Assembly (NCBI GenBank): GCA_020186115.1
Contig: WSYJ01000059.1
Coordinates: 62,001 to 126,000, forward strand
DNA: 64,000 bases
Direction of reading: 5' to 3'
Source of the DNA: Histomonas meleagridis
Lineage: Eukaryota > Parabasalia > Tritrichomonadida > Dientamoebidae
Shown here: in pieces, positions 50,722 through 60,210 of the stretch
How positions within the stretch are numbered: the first letter of the stretch is position 1
Layout of the letters: every line of letters begins with the position of its first letter
Position numbers and translations under genes: made by a program
The notes under the pieces: model-generated
Told to the model about the DNA's origin: nothing
What the model saw: the letters and a program-made list of their open reading frames with translations, nothing else
The model's database searches: none

Positions 50722-52320
50722 ATGCAAACAAACATAGTAAAATTTCCAGGTTTGAGGTTTCATTCTTGCGAAAAAGTACCAATCGTTCCAGTACCAGGAT
50801 TTTGGGTTCCAGCCTCTAATGTCCTCCCTCCTCCTGACGCATCTATAGAAAATGCACATATTGTTTCTGATCTTCTAAAACCAAAACTATCAGGTGGTGC
50901 TAAAAATCTTAATATAATCATTCCCGTAATGCCAGCTCTTGCTCCTGTGTTCTCTTGTGACTCCAAAAAATCACAAATTCGTGCACCTCTTAAACAAATT
51001 GAATCTCCATATTCTCCAATTCATTCAGAAGCTTATCGGAGTGGGAGACGTAGTTGCATTGTAGCCTCTTCCACATCTCAAGGTGAGTGGTCAATTGCTG
51101 AAGGTCCAAACGGTGAAAATTATTATCCAGATCCCAATGGAGATATACTCATAAGAGTTAAAGGGTGTGGCATGTGGATCACATCAGATCCAACACCGTT
51201 TCCAGGATTTACCACATTAGAAACAACAACAGATCATTTTCCTGATCTCGAAGTACATGAAGTTCGTGGTGTAGCCTTTCCCACCAATGCTTCCTCAGAA
51301 ATGTATGCCTCACGTTTGATCAGTCAAACATTTGAAAAAATTTCTCTCTTATCAGGAAATTATCCATTAGGCTTCTGGATTTATGACAATCTTCAAAACG
51401 ATCCAACACCATCTATCAGCAAATGTGCTGCAATATTTTTAACGCATGGCGACCGTCGTCTTGAATCACATCTTCTCACAGGTCTTGAAAAGCTTCTGAC
51501 GATCAAATTCAATCAAAAAACCGTCGGGAAATCACTGGAGTCCGTTAAGTCTCTATACAATTTCGAACTTCCATCAGATACCAATCGCACATATTCTCGT
51601 GTATCCAAGCTTAAGTTTAATGCCATTTCCAACTTTATTTTGAACAAACAACTAGATTTTTCATATGGTGAAATTCCATCACTCACACAAGATAATGTAA
51701 AATCTTGTGGATTTGTTCCTAGTGAAGACATATATAATGTTCTAAGTGATGATGTACGTACTTTCGCAAAACTTTTCGGTCGAATTGGTTGGGAAGTTGG
51801 ACGATGCATTTCACTTGTTCATCGAACTGGCTTTCTATGGGGAACATACGTTGATCACATGCAAAGTGAAGAACATTGCAACGCACATTGCGACAATTTA
51901 ATTATACTTTCCGAGTCTGATGCGCGAAGACAAAACGGAGGTTACCAACTATTAGCTCCAGTTGATTTCGACATGTCGTTTTCCAAAGAAAGCGCAGTCA
52001 ACTTTTGGCTCGACGACAAATGCGTTCCTGACCCGACAATGGTAACACACATTTTCCCGAGCGAAGTCGAAAACATGCTCGTCGACTTGGCCGGGCTGAC
52101 TGCTTCTGTCGGAAACACGTCAAACATCCCGAAAAGAGAACACCCCGAAGGCTCATTGAACGGAATGCTTTGGTTGATGAGGGATTTGATGGTTTGGGAA
52201 TTCTTGGAAGGTTACAAAGATCCATCGGCAATAAGATATAAGGGAAATGATATTATGTTGGAAGATGCAATGCAATTGATTAAAGAAGCATTGAAATTGA
52301 CAGAAAACGAAGAATCGTAA
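50722..52320 (+). CDS. Divergent kinase-like protein (532 aa), family unknown
   Basis: Not assigned to a named family. The C-terminal half holds a pattern of the protein-kinase/aminoglycoside-phosphotransferase fold: a helix with GRCISLVHRTGFLWGTYVDH, then HCNAHCDNLIIL (about residue 385), comparable to the catalytic HxDxxxxN loop, then LAPVDFDMSF (about 415), comparable to the metal-binding DFE/DFG. The first 330 residues are mixed alpha/beta with little homology visible. A phosphotransferase or pseudokinase is inferred. The frame is open back into the transposon's inverted repeat (TTG at 50638), but the first in-frame ATG is 50722. A short upstream frame (ATG at 50711, 8 codons, other frame) overlaps it and could lower translation. 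Codon use turns more GC-rich near the 3' end. Confidence 0.85.
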   Translation: MQTNIVKFPGLRFHSCEKVPIVPVPGFWVPASNVLPPPDASIENAHIVSDLLKPKLSGGAKNLNIIIPVMPALAPVFSCDSKKSQIRAPLKQIESPYSPIHSEAYRSGRRSCIVASSTSQGEWSIAEGPNGENYYPDPNGDILIRVKGCGMWITSDPTPFPGFTTLETTTDHFPDLEVHEVRGVAFPTNASSEMYASRLISQTFEKISLLSGNYPLGFWIYDNLQNDPTPSISKCAAIFLTHGDRRLESHLLTGLEKLLTIKFNQKTVGKSLESVKSLYNFELPSDTNRTYSRVSKLKFNAISNFILNKQLDFSYGEIPSLTQDNVKSCGFVPSEDIYNVLSDDVRTFAKLFGRIGWEVGRCISLVHRTGFLWGTYVDHMQSEEHCNAHCDNLIILSESDARRQNGGYQLLAPVDFDMSFSKESAVNFWLDDKCVPDPTMVTHIFPSEVENMLVDLAGLTASVGNTSNIPKREHPEGSLNGMLWLMRDLMVWEFLEGYKDPSAIRYKGNDIMLEDAMQLIKEALKLTENEES

Positions 52321-52863
52321 TAAAGTATTTTAATTAATTTTGAAATGTATTCAAGAGAGAAAGTTCAAAAGAACATTCGCTGAGGTCAAATTATATAAAC
52401 AAAGGCGCAGTGTGGAAATTGACAAGATATTACTTCCTATAAAAAAGTATATACACTGTTAATTAATATCACTGTATCCTACTGATAATGCTTTTTTGGA
52501 GAATCTATTATTTAAAGGAATTTTCAATTTGATGCAATTGTAAAAATTAAAATCATTCATATGTTTAGAGGTAAATATCTTCTGGTATAAGGATCATCAT
52601 ATATTTTTTTCAAGTAGTTGTAATTGTATGAAAGCAAACAGTTTTTCATAGCATTTTATATATTTTTTTGACGTAAAACATTTCGATACAGTGAAATATA
52701 TTTTTATCTGTAATACATTTTTAAAAATGACTTACATATAGAAGAAGTATCCATAAATTTGCCTTTCCATGCACTAAGTAATATCTCATGGATATAAAGA
52801 CAAATTTGGTGAACAGTACATTTCGTTATAATAAACAAATGGGAAATTTCGTATATAAATTAT
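52321..52863. other. Intergenic region between convergent genes
   Basis: AT-rich spacer between the kinase-like gene and the actin-family pseudogene. No gene, repeat or RNA was recognised. Confidence 0.5.
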
Positions 52864-53970
52864 TTAGAAGCACTTATAACGGACAATTGCTGAACCTTCT
52901 TCATCGTATTCGCTTCTTGATATAAGCATTTGAGGGAATGTCGAAAGCGATGCGAGGGCGCACCCACCGAACCAAACTGCGTACTTTGGCATCATCGATA
53001 CGACGTTGAACATCATTTTCTGTATGCGAGATCATCCAATTCACTCTCTATGCGCTCTGGTAATCCTTTTAGCTCTGCACTACCTCCCGCGAGAAAAATG
53101 TTAGCACAGAGATCATTACGAACATCAGTGCCACATGCCATTATGGACTCGAACAGAGTTTGGTCAATGCCATCTAATTCGAAGCCATTGAAGTGTGGCT
53201 TAAAAAGAAGTTCAGGACATCTGAAGCGCTCACTGCCAATTGTGATGACGTTGTCATCTGGAAGTGTGTATGTGATATTGCATTCGGATGTCGTTAAAGC
53301 TTTATTCAATTCTTCATCAAAGTCAAGCGCAACATACGCGTACTTTTCTTTAATTTTACGAACAATTTCCTTTTCGGAGGATGTTGTGAAGAGGTAACCA
53401 CGTTCGTAAAGGATCTTTTGGAGATACATTGTAAGATCACGGCCAGAAAGATAGAGTCGCTTGGTGGCGTGTGGAAAAGAATAACCTTCGTAAATTGGAA
53501 CTGAATGAGTAACACCATCACCTACATCTAAAACAATGCCAGTAGTACATCTTGATGAGTAAAGGGAAAGAACGGCTTGGGTGCCAACATAAAATGCTGG
53601 AACATTGAATGTTTCAAATTGGATTTGGATCATCTTTTCGCGTTTAGCCTTTGGGTTCATTGGGGCTTCTGTAAGAAGAACTGGGTGTTCAGCTGGATCA
53701 ACACCTAATTCGTTGTAAAAGATGTGATGCCAGATCTTTTCCATATCGTCCCAGTTGGTAACAATACCGTGTTCAATTGGACGTTTAAGGTTGTAGGTAC
53801 TTGCCTTAGCTAATGCTATATCGCCAAAATATTTAGGGCGTCTAGGACCAATATATCCGACATACTTATATTTCCCAACAACAGAAGGTAAAACTGTGCT
53901 TGGCATTTCTTCGCCGACAAAACCTGCTATGCACGTGAGAACCATTATCTATAAATTGTCTGAAGCTCAT
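52864..53970 (-). pseudogene. Actin-family gene with two frameshifts
   Basis: Nearly full-length actin-like sequence in three frame segments. From an ATG at 53970 a short piece ends IDNGSHV (actin: VDNGSGM). A 2-nt loss shifts frame, and 310 codons follow (53945-53013) with [66 protein letters not shown] and [12 protein letters not shown] second shift near 53020 leads to [16 protein letters not shown] and the actin-type end RYKCF. First and last pieces are in the same frame, so the two shifts add up to three bases. Residues 30-60 are unlike conventional actin ([14 protein letters not shown]), so this is a divergent actin or Arp. No intron signals occur at the breaks. A stable actin is unlikely. 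Confidence 0.82.
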
Positions 53971-54314
53971 CTTGATTCATTCATAAGTAAAACAACACTT
54001 TTTGCGTAACGATTATTGAAACAATTGCTGTGTGAATGGAACCATATTATTACAAATCTTTAAATGACATTACTGTATTGTACACAATGCAGCGCTTTTT
54101 TACAAAGCAAAAATCTCTAAGATTAATTTGTTAACAAATTAATTTAATAATATTTTTAGGTTTCATTAAAGTTTATTAATTTTTGTACAAAGGGTCTTAT
54201 TATCTTCATTGCTGGTACACATATATTAGTAATAATATTATCACCATAAACTACGTTCATGATGGAATTTCGGTGTTTGAATGTTTATTTGGTCGGAACG
54301 AAACTATTTTTATA

Positions 54315-55268
54315 ATGGAACCAAAAAAATATTCTCCCTTCCAGAAACACGCTGAATATGATAAAATCCCTGGACAAGATCCTTTTGAACAAAGAAAAAT
54401 ATTAAAAGAAAGACCAAATATTCCTGATCTCAAATTTGGAAAGATTATTGGTCATGGAAATTTTTCACATGTTTACGAAGGTTTTTATAAAAATGATAAA
54501 GCAGCGATCAAAGTTATTGAAAGGGGATCACCAAGATATATAAGTAACGAAATTGAGATTAACGAAGAATTGAGAAACATCCCTCATATCCCAACTCTAC
54601 TCAATGTATTTTACGAACCACAAACAATTATGGTATTTGAATTTGTCGATACTATTCCAATCAATAATTATTTCGAAACCATCACTCTTCCTCAAATACG
54701 TACAATACTTAGGTGCACACTTGAAGCTCTTTCTGAAGCTCACAAGCATGGCATAGTTCATAGAGATGTAAAAATAGGGAACATTTTGGTAAAATCAGAT
54801 TTTTCTGATGTTTTTTTAATTGATTGGGGATCAGGAGCATTTATAAGCGATTCCCTTACATCAAAGGCAGGCTCTCGTTCTTCTAGATCACCTGAAATGC
54901 TTCTTGGATACAGAAATTACAAATCACTTTGTGATATTTGGGCGATTGGAATTCTTATTCTTCACTTCCTTACAAACGGGAGCATCCCGTGGAAGGCTCG
55001 ATCGAGTCGAGAATCCATTTGTTTGATGTCAAGATTTTATGGAAGGCGTTCAATTGAAGAATTAGCTAATAACCTCAACCTAAAAGCACCAAGCTCGTTG
55101 GCTGACTGCCCGTCTGAGCCAGTAGCAAATTTAGAATCTGAATTTAAGACAAAAAATCCGAATTTAAATGATGCCAATTTAATTGATCTTATGAAACAAT
55201 GTCTTTCTTTGGATCCTAAACGAAGGCCAACTGCAAAGTTAGCATTGTCACATCCATTTTTTGTATAA
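54315..55268 (+). CDS. CK2alpha-like serine/threonine kinase (317 aa)
   Basis: Complete kinase domain with a glycine loop (IIGHGNFSHVYEG), lysine of strand 3 at about 66 (AAIKVIE) and HRDVKIGNIL at about 149. The metal motif is DWG at about 170 (LIDWGSGAF) and the later motif is CDIWAIGIL. DWG instead of DFG, together with the overall order, points to the casein kinase 2 alpha group, which phosphorylates acidic sites constitutively. The basic cluster near the activation loop of true CK2 is less evident (SRSSRSPEM present), so this is a divergent member. The open frame starts at a TTG (54183), but the first ATG at 54315 gives a normal N-terminus. The stop overlaps TAAA. Confidence 0.88.
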   Translation: MEPKKYSPFQKHAEYDKIPGQDPFEQRKILKERPNIPDLKFGKIIGHGNFSHVYEGFYKNDKAAIKVIERGSPRYISNEIEINEELRNIPHIPTLLNVFYEPQTIMVFEFVDTIPINNYFETITLPQIRTILRCTLEALSEAHKHGIVHRDVKIGNILVKSDFSDVFLIDWGSGAFISDSLTSKAGSRSSRSPEMLLGYRNYKSLCDIWAIGILILHFLTNGSIPWKARSSRESICLMSRFYGRRSIEELANNLNLKAPSSLADCPSEPVANLESEFKTKNPNLNDANLIDLMKQCLSLDPKRRPTAKLALSHPFFV

Positions 55269-55536
55269 ATTATTTTATCAAAAAACTTAATTTGTATTTT
55301 TAACAACAAACGTTCATTAAAGCCAACAAATTAAATGTTAATTATTTAAAAAAATATTAATTTGAAGTGGACTTTGTTTGGCTTTGTTCGCTCGTGGGGC
55401 CACCTGTCAGCCTGGTCCAGAATTGAAAAAGTGTTTATTCTTATTTGTGAACATTAAAACATTTTTTCAGAGATAATTCAATGGAGCCTGACAAATTCAT
55501 TTGTGTGCATAACCGCTCATAAATTTTCTTCAACAA

Positions 55537-56691
55537 ATGAAGACACTCCATAAATCCTCAAAAAAAGAAGATAAATCATCTAATAATAGTCACGTCTTAT
55601 GCCTTGTTAAGAAGGCAATCAATGACATCTCAAATAAGAAAAAAAATCATGAATCATTTCATGCTCTTCTAAAGGGATTAAAATCATCAGAGCAAAAAGA
55701 TTTGGTTGCAACAACATTGATTAATACGTTAGATCATTTTGCAGATAATAGCTCGGTTATTTATAGGTGTTTAAAAATTATATATTGTTTACTTGAAATT
55801 GCCAACGATGACTTTTTACCGAGGTTTCAGTCGTTCATACCTGAAATAAGTTCATTGGATTTACTTGATTTTGGAAATGTAAAAGTCAAACATCGAAACA
55901 AAATACACGTACTAGCTAATTCTATAACAATGTATTTACTGAGAAAAGAACCTTTGATTAAACCAGAGCTAATTAATCTTGAAAACCTTATTACAAATCC
56001 AACCATCTCATTCAAAGAATTTCCTATTAATAACGGAATCAACACTCACGATGATGACCCAATAGATTGGGGCGCTCAAAACGATATTGTTACCTCATCA
56101 TCCAAAGAATTTTTTGAAATTGAAGATTTGCATTTTTCATCTGAATTTATGTTAAAAGCTCATGAACCAAATGAACTTGTGTACCATGACGAACCTATAG
56201 ATGTTCCTAAAGAAAATGTTAAGGAAAATAATAATTCCGAAATTGTTGATTTAATACAGTTTTCATCTGAGCCAAGCATTGTTTCTAAGCAACCCAACGT
56301 TGAGTTTGAAGCAATTAGTATCCAATCGGAACGTTGCGGATCTCAGAATTCGATTGAATTTGAACCTATCTCTCAGCCTTTTCATATTGGCTCCACTCCT
56401 CGAAGAGGAACTTACGACCTTTCTATTGGCCGCGTTAAATCAGACGATATGTTCGAACCTTTATCATCAGTAAGATCTACATCCGATATGTTCGAGCCGC
56501 TAAGTGGTGTATCACCGAATGAAACATTCGAAGCTGTAGAAAACCCAATTGATTTTGGTTTGACATGTGATTTTGAACCAATTGAAGATGATGATGATTC
56601 AGAGGAAGATAAAAAGCAATTAAAGCCAACTTCACTTAGCGAAATCCTACAGTTCTGTGACAAAGGCAAAGAGCTTGTTTCCTTCTTTTAA
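55537..56691 (+). CDS. ANTH/ENTH-like endocytic adaptor (384 aa)
   Basis: Residues 15-140 form a helical solenoid with the pattern of ENTH/ANTH/VHS domains: VKKAINDISNKKKNHESFHA, then YRCLKIIYCLLEIANDDFLP, then KHRNKIHVLANSITMYLL. Such domains bind phosphoinositides on budding vesicles. The remaining 240 residues are acidic and disordered with six copies of a short FE[PA][ILV] motif (VEFEAIS, IEFEPIS, DMFEPLS twice, ETFEAVE, CDFEPIE), which look like docking peptides for clathrin-adaptor ears, as DPF/FxDxF do in epsins and AP180. Role in clathrin coat assembly is inferred. The start at 55537 is the first ATG. An alternative is another helical-repeat protein without lipid binding. Confidence 0.7.
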   Translation: MKTLHKSSKKEDKSSNNSHVLCLVKKAINDISNKKKNHESFHALLKGLKSSEQKDLVATTLINTLDHFADNSSVIYRCLKIIYCLLEIANDDFLPRFQSFIPEISSLDLLDFGNVKVKHRNKIHVLANSITMYLLRKEPLIKPELINLENLITNPTISFKEFPINNGINTHDDDPIDWGAQNDIVTSSSKEFFEIEDLHFSSEFMLKAHEPNELVYHDEPIDVPKENVKENNNSEIVDLIQFSSEPSIVSKQPNVEFEAISIQSERCGSQNSIEFEPISQPFHIGSTPRRGTYDLSIGRVKSDDMFEPLSSVRSTSDMFEPLSGVSPNETFEAVENPIDFGLTCDFEPIEDDDDSEEDKKQLKPTSLSEILQFCDKGKELVSFF

Positions 56692-56769
56692 TCACTGTAA
56701 ATGTTTTTTAATCTTTTCATTTTCTCTTTATTTTCTTTTTTGAACAATTATGTTTTCGTTCTTCATTAA

Positions 56770-57351
56770 ATGCTTACTTGGAAAAATGATTTCCTTGAGT
56801 TGTTTTGTTTTGGCCAAATGAAAAGCGAATTAACGGTCATCAGGTTAAACGTCCTTAAGAATATGAGCGGGAACGAACACTCTGCTGAAAAGAATATCAA
56901 TTCCAAACAAAAAATAAAAATTAACAAAGCAGAGTTAACAGACATAAAACAAACCCTCTCCAAAATTAACACGCAAATTAATGATGATATTCGTTTTTTC
57001 AAAATGTTTGGGAATTCCATTTGCAAATATGAAGGAGTTTCTATTGAACCTGTTCAACCACCAAGTATACAATCTAAGCTAAGGGATAAATGGGGAAATT
57101 TAACTAAACGATTATTACTTCAACAGATCAAAAAACACAGATCCGCTTTTCTAATACAAAACATATGGCGTCTTACCAAAAATGGGCCACGGATTTCACT
57201 ACCAGATCTTAACGATATGTTCAATCTCGAACTTTCTGATCTCCAGTCAGCCGATATCTTGTGCATTCACCTCATTGCGGACGAACTTTGTTTGAGGACT
57301 TTGCACAAAGTTATTGATCCCAACGCGGGCAAACAACAAAATGTAAAGTAA
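56770..57351 (+). CDS. Unknown small helical protein (193 aa)
   Basis: Not recognised. Residues 35-75 are lysine-rich and helical. Around residue 95 begins a more globular stretch (PPSIQSKLRDKWGNLTKRLLLQQI) with a possible DNA- or protein-binding helix, followed by ISLPDLNDMFNLELSDLQSADIL. No membrane segment or signal peptide. Two starts are possible: ATG at 56770, preceded by TCATTA, or ATG at 56863, which lies about 25 nt after an AACGGT box and removes a poorly structured leader. The stop at 57349-57351 faces the stop of the convergent reticulon-like gene only 7 bp away, so their 3' ends must overlap. Confidence 0.6.
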   Translation: MLTWKNDFLELFCFGQMKSELTVIRLNVLKNMSGNEHSAEKNINSKQKIKINKAELTDIKQTLSKINTQINDDIRFFKMFGNSICKYEGVSIEPVQPPSIQSKLRDKWGNLTKRLLLQQIKKHRSAFLIQNIWRLTKNGPRISLPDLNDMFNLELSDLQSADILCIHLIADELCLRTLHKVIDPNAGKQQNVK

Positions 57352-57358
57352 GTGTTAT

Positions 57359-58168
57359 TTATTGATTTTCTTCTTTGTGTTCTTCTTCAGGCTTTTGCTC
57401 TTCATTATTTTCCTCAGCCTTTGGCTCTTCTTCTTTCTTTTCCTCAGACTTTGGTTCTTCCTTCTTTTCCTCAGCCTTTGGCTCTTCTTTCTTTTCTTCA
57501 GCCTTTGGTTCTTCCTTCTTTTCGGACTTTTTAGCCTTGAGATCATTGATGTACTTTTCGAGGAAATCGCCGGCAGGAGTCATTGTAAAGACAGCTGGGA
57601 GGACAAGGATGAGGACAACAATGATGAGCATCAAAAGGAAGAAGTTGATTAACTTGAAAATGTATCCAAGAATTATTGTGGCAATGATGAGAGCTGATGT
57701 GTCAACAACGTTTGGACAAAGGAATGTACGGTAAACAAAGAATGCAAGCCTCCAGCCCCATTTCATTGGTTGAGCAATGTATGAAACAATTTCTTCAAGA
57801 CTACGAACACGCCTCTTGTTATCATTTGCAAGTTCTGGGAGAGTTTTGAGGTAAAGCTTACGGAGGAGATTCATGCCACCTAAGCAGTAGAAAAGATGGA
57901 ACGTTGGAACAAGGATTACAGCAGAAACAAGTGATGGGAATGTTGTCTTAGAAAGAAGATAAGCGACAAGGAAATAGAAGAAGAAACCAGCAGCTAATGC
58001 AGCATATAAAGGAATGTTATGAAGAAGAAGTGCTGATTCAATTTGCAAAACATCTTGTTCAATTGGTTTCATAACAGAAACAAACTTGCTTTCAACGTCT
58101 TTTTCACGGTAGCCAGCTAATGGGTAAAGATTATCTTGAATGAGAGTGTTCTCTATGTTGAGCCTCAT
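57359..58168 (-). CDS. Reticulon/ARL6IP1-like ER membrane protein (269 aa)
   Basis: Two long hydrophobic hairpins, at about residues 52-95 (YAALAAGFFFYFLVAYLL ... FPSLVSAVILVPTFHLFY) and 158-205 (LIIATIILGYIFKLINFFLL ... LILVLPAVF), are separated by a charged loop that contains RSLEEIVSYIAQPMKWGWRL. This is the double-hairpin layout of reticulon and ARL6IP1-like proteins that bend ER tubules. The C-terminal ~50 residues are a KKEEPKAEE repeat, likely disordered and cytosolic, and probably variable in copy number. The family call is from topology, not from a sequence motif. The frame opens at a TTG (58210); the first ATG is 58168. AACGGTT boxes stand 133 and 162 bp upstream. The stop overlaps TAAA. 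Confidence 0.72.
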   Translation of the reverse strand: MRLNIENTLIQDNLYPLAGYREKDVESKFVSVMKPIEQDVLQIESALLLHNIPLYAALAAGFFFYFLVAYLLSKTTFPSLVSAVILVPTFHLFYCLGGMNLLRKLYLKTLPELANDNKRRVRSLEEIVSYIAQPMKWGWRLAFFVYRTFLCPNVVDTSALIIATIILGYIFKLINFFLLMLIIVVLILVLPAVFTMTPAGDFLEKYINDLKAKKSEKKEEPKAEEKKEEPKAEEKKEEPKSEEKKEEEPKAEENNEEQKPEEEHKEENQ

Positions 58169-58300
58169 ATAAAATTGATCCCTTCGGCTTTGAAACTTTT
58201 TGTGAAACAAATGGCCATATTAAATAAATATTTCAAAAAGTGTAATTAAATACTTTACCTCGCGTTTAATTTCTGTGTTAATTTGGAGGTTCTTACGGAA

Positions 58301-58336
58301 AACGGTTATAATTCATCGAATCCCCTCACAACGGTT
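58301..58336 (-). promoter_or_regulatory. Pair of AACGGTT boxes
   Basis: AACGGTT at 58301-58307 and 58330-58336, upstream of the reticulon-like gene and reading as AACCGTT on its strand. The same core occurs in the Rab/coiled-coil promoter (7523, 7532), before the HECT gene (11399) and near the BAR-like promoter (36605). It matches Myb target cores. Confidence 0.35.
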
Positions 58337-58899
58337 TCGATATTTTGAGTAGCTTATGATCAAAAGTGGTGTGAATTCCAGCTGCTGTTCACAGGAATTG
58401 AAGTTGGTTTTTTGTTTAATTTTAAATGAGTATGTTTATAGTCAAAATAATTTTATTAAAAATTCTTCAAAATATTTAGGTTCATATGGTTGCAGAAGGG
58501 ATTTCAAATTTTCAAAGAATGAAAATGAAATAATTTTTGATAAAAATCCAATAAAAAAATATTATTTTTAAATTTTAACTGGAATACAACTCTCCCAAAA
58601 CTTTAATACTTGTTTATGAGTAACTTCATGGCTATAGGAGAAACTCAACGAAAGCAACACCAAATGCACTAAACGGCCTTCATGGAACTGGTGATCCTTG
58701 GAATTTTAGATTTAAAATTTTGAAAACGTTCATGAAACTTTTAAATATTTTTACTATAAAACACCATTAAATTTAATATATACGTATTTTCAAAATATCA
58801 GTATTTATAATATTTTTACATTTATATATGTTTATTTTCTTACCAAATGGTAAGTTTATTGATTCATCACTATTTTTTATGGTATTTTATTTCGTATTG
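58337..58899. other. Intergenic region with a possible coding relic
   Basis: Mostly AT-rich. On the plus strand at about 58625-58710 a short frame reads HGYRRNSTKATPNALNG, then LHGTGDPWNF, which looks coding-like, but I cannot assign it. Nothing else was recognised. Confidence 0.3.
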
Positions 58900-60210
58900 A
58901 TAATGAAATTTATATATTGTATCAGCAATTCTATATAAATCTGTTGATGGTGAATCAGAAGGATAATAAAGAGGAATTTCATTACCATTCGATATTACTG
59001 ATATTTTGAACCCTTGATAATCAGATTATCTTTCTGACCATGCAACTGTAAGAATATTTTTACATGTTCCTGGTTCATAAGTGAATAATATGGAGATATT
59101 AAACCTTCATTTCCTGCACAAAATACATACAAACAATTTTCACCTGATGACAAATTATAAACAGCGCTATCAAAGTAATACCGCCATCCTGGATTGTCTA
59201 TTTTATCTCCCCATGAATTAGAGAAAATTCGTGCATTACCTTTAATTAAAATATCGTCAAGTAAGGGTGGATTAAATAAATAAATGCTGGTAGAATCATA
59301 GCCTAAGTACATGAGTTTGGAATCAGGAGCTACACCATTGTAACTACTAATTTTACTATTCGAATTTTGCGCTTTTCCTTATAATGTACCTGCAACGTGC
59401 GTTCCATGTTCTTCTTAAATCATATTTTCATACAAATTACTTTCAGTGTTATATACATTTTAATAAAAAACAAATTTTCAAATGATTGGTTAAAATTTCG
59501 TTAAACTTACTATCAACATTTGGATAATTGAACATGGCATGGTGATAATCAAGAGGTGTGTCTACAAATGTTATAACTTGACCCGTGCCAGTGATGCCTC
59601 TGGATTCTAAATTTCTTTCAATGGTTGGATTCCCAAGTGAATCTATAGAAATGTTTTTTGAGTTTTTTTGCATGAAACCTGATCCAATATTGTTTGCTGC
59701 ATTTGGAGGCGTATATTTACTGATAAACTCAATTTCATTAAGATAACTTAAATTTTCTGCTGACTCTTCATGTTGAATAGTTTCAATAATTATAAATTCT
59801 GCAGATTTAGTTATAATTTTGAAGAGCTTTTCTTCTATGAATTGTATATTATCATTTAATCCATGAGCAATTAATCGCGATGCAGTTTTAATCTGCATAG
59901 GATTAATGATCTTATTAGTTGGTTGAACTGAATTTATCAAAGCATTCAATGATTCAAGATAAGCAAATTGAAATGAATCTATGAAAAGCTTATAAACATT
60001 CTTGTATAGCATTTTGTTCGGTGTAAGATCAATTCCATGTGCTCTTAGTTGCTTATGATTTGGTACTTCAGGGAAATAAACATATGCAAATGTATTTTGA
60101 TCAGAATTGATTCTTTTATGTTTTGAAAGTTCGAATAATATTTCCTTTCCCATTGCTGTTGAAAACATTATTTTTTCGCATAAAACATATTCGAGAAACA
60201 GAACAATCAT
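58900..60210 (-). pseudogene. Subtilisin-like serine protease pseudogene
   Basis: From the ATG at 60210, 253 codons carry a signal-like start (MIVLFLEYVLC) and pro-region-like sequence, then GITGTGQVITFVDTPLDYHH with the catalytic Asp. After a frame break comes EHGTHVAGTL with the catalytic His, then a TAA. It continues in frame with KLMYLGYDSTSIY, then ARIFSNSWGD and FCAGNEG. Another shift leads to CKNILTVAWSER, a second TAA, and SDYQGFKISVISNG. The segment with the active-site Ser (GTSMA) was not found, so the gene is both broken and truncated. Trichomonads encode many secreted subtilisins; this copy should be inactive. Confidence 0.85.

Noticed and set aside
52930-53397. 155-codon plus-strand frame opposite the actin-family gene
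   Set aside because: It is antisense to clearly conserved actin code and has no family match; treated as a shadow.
57375-57734. Ser/Phe-rich plus-strand frames at the end of the reticulon-like gene
   Set aside because: They are the complement of the KKEEPKAEE repeat tail.
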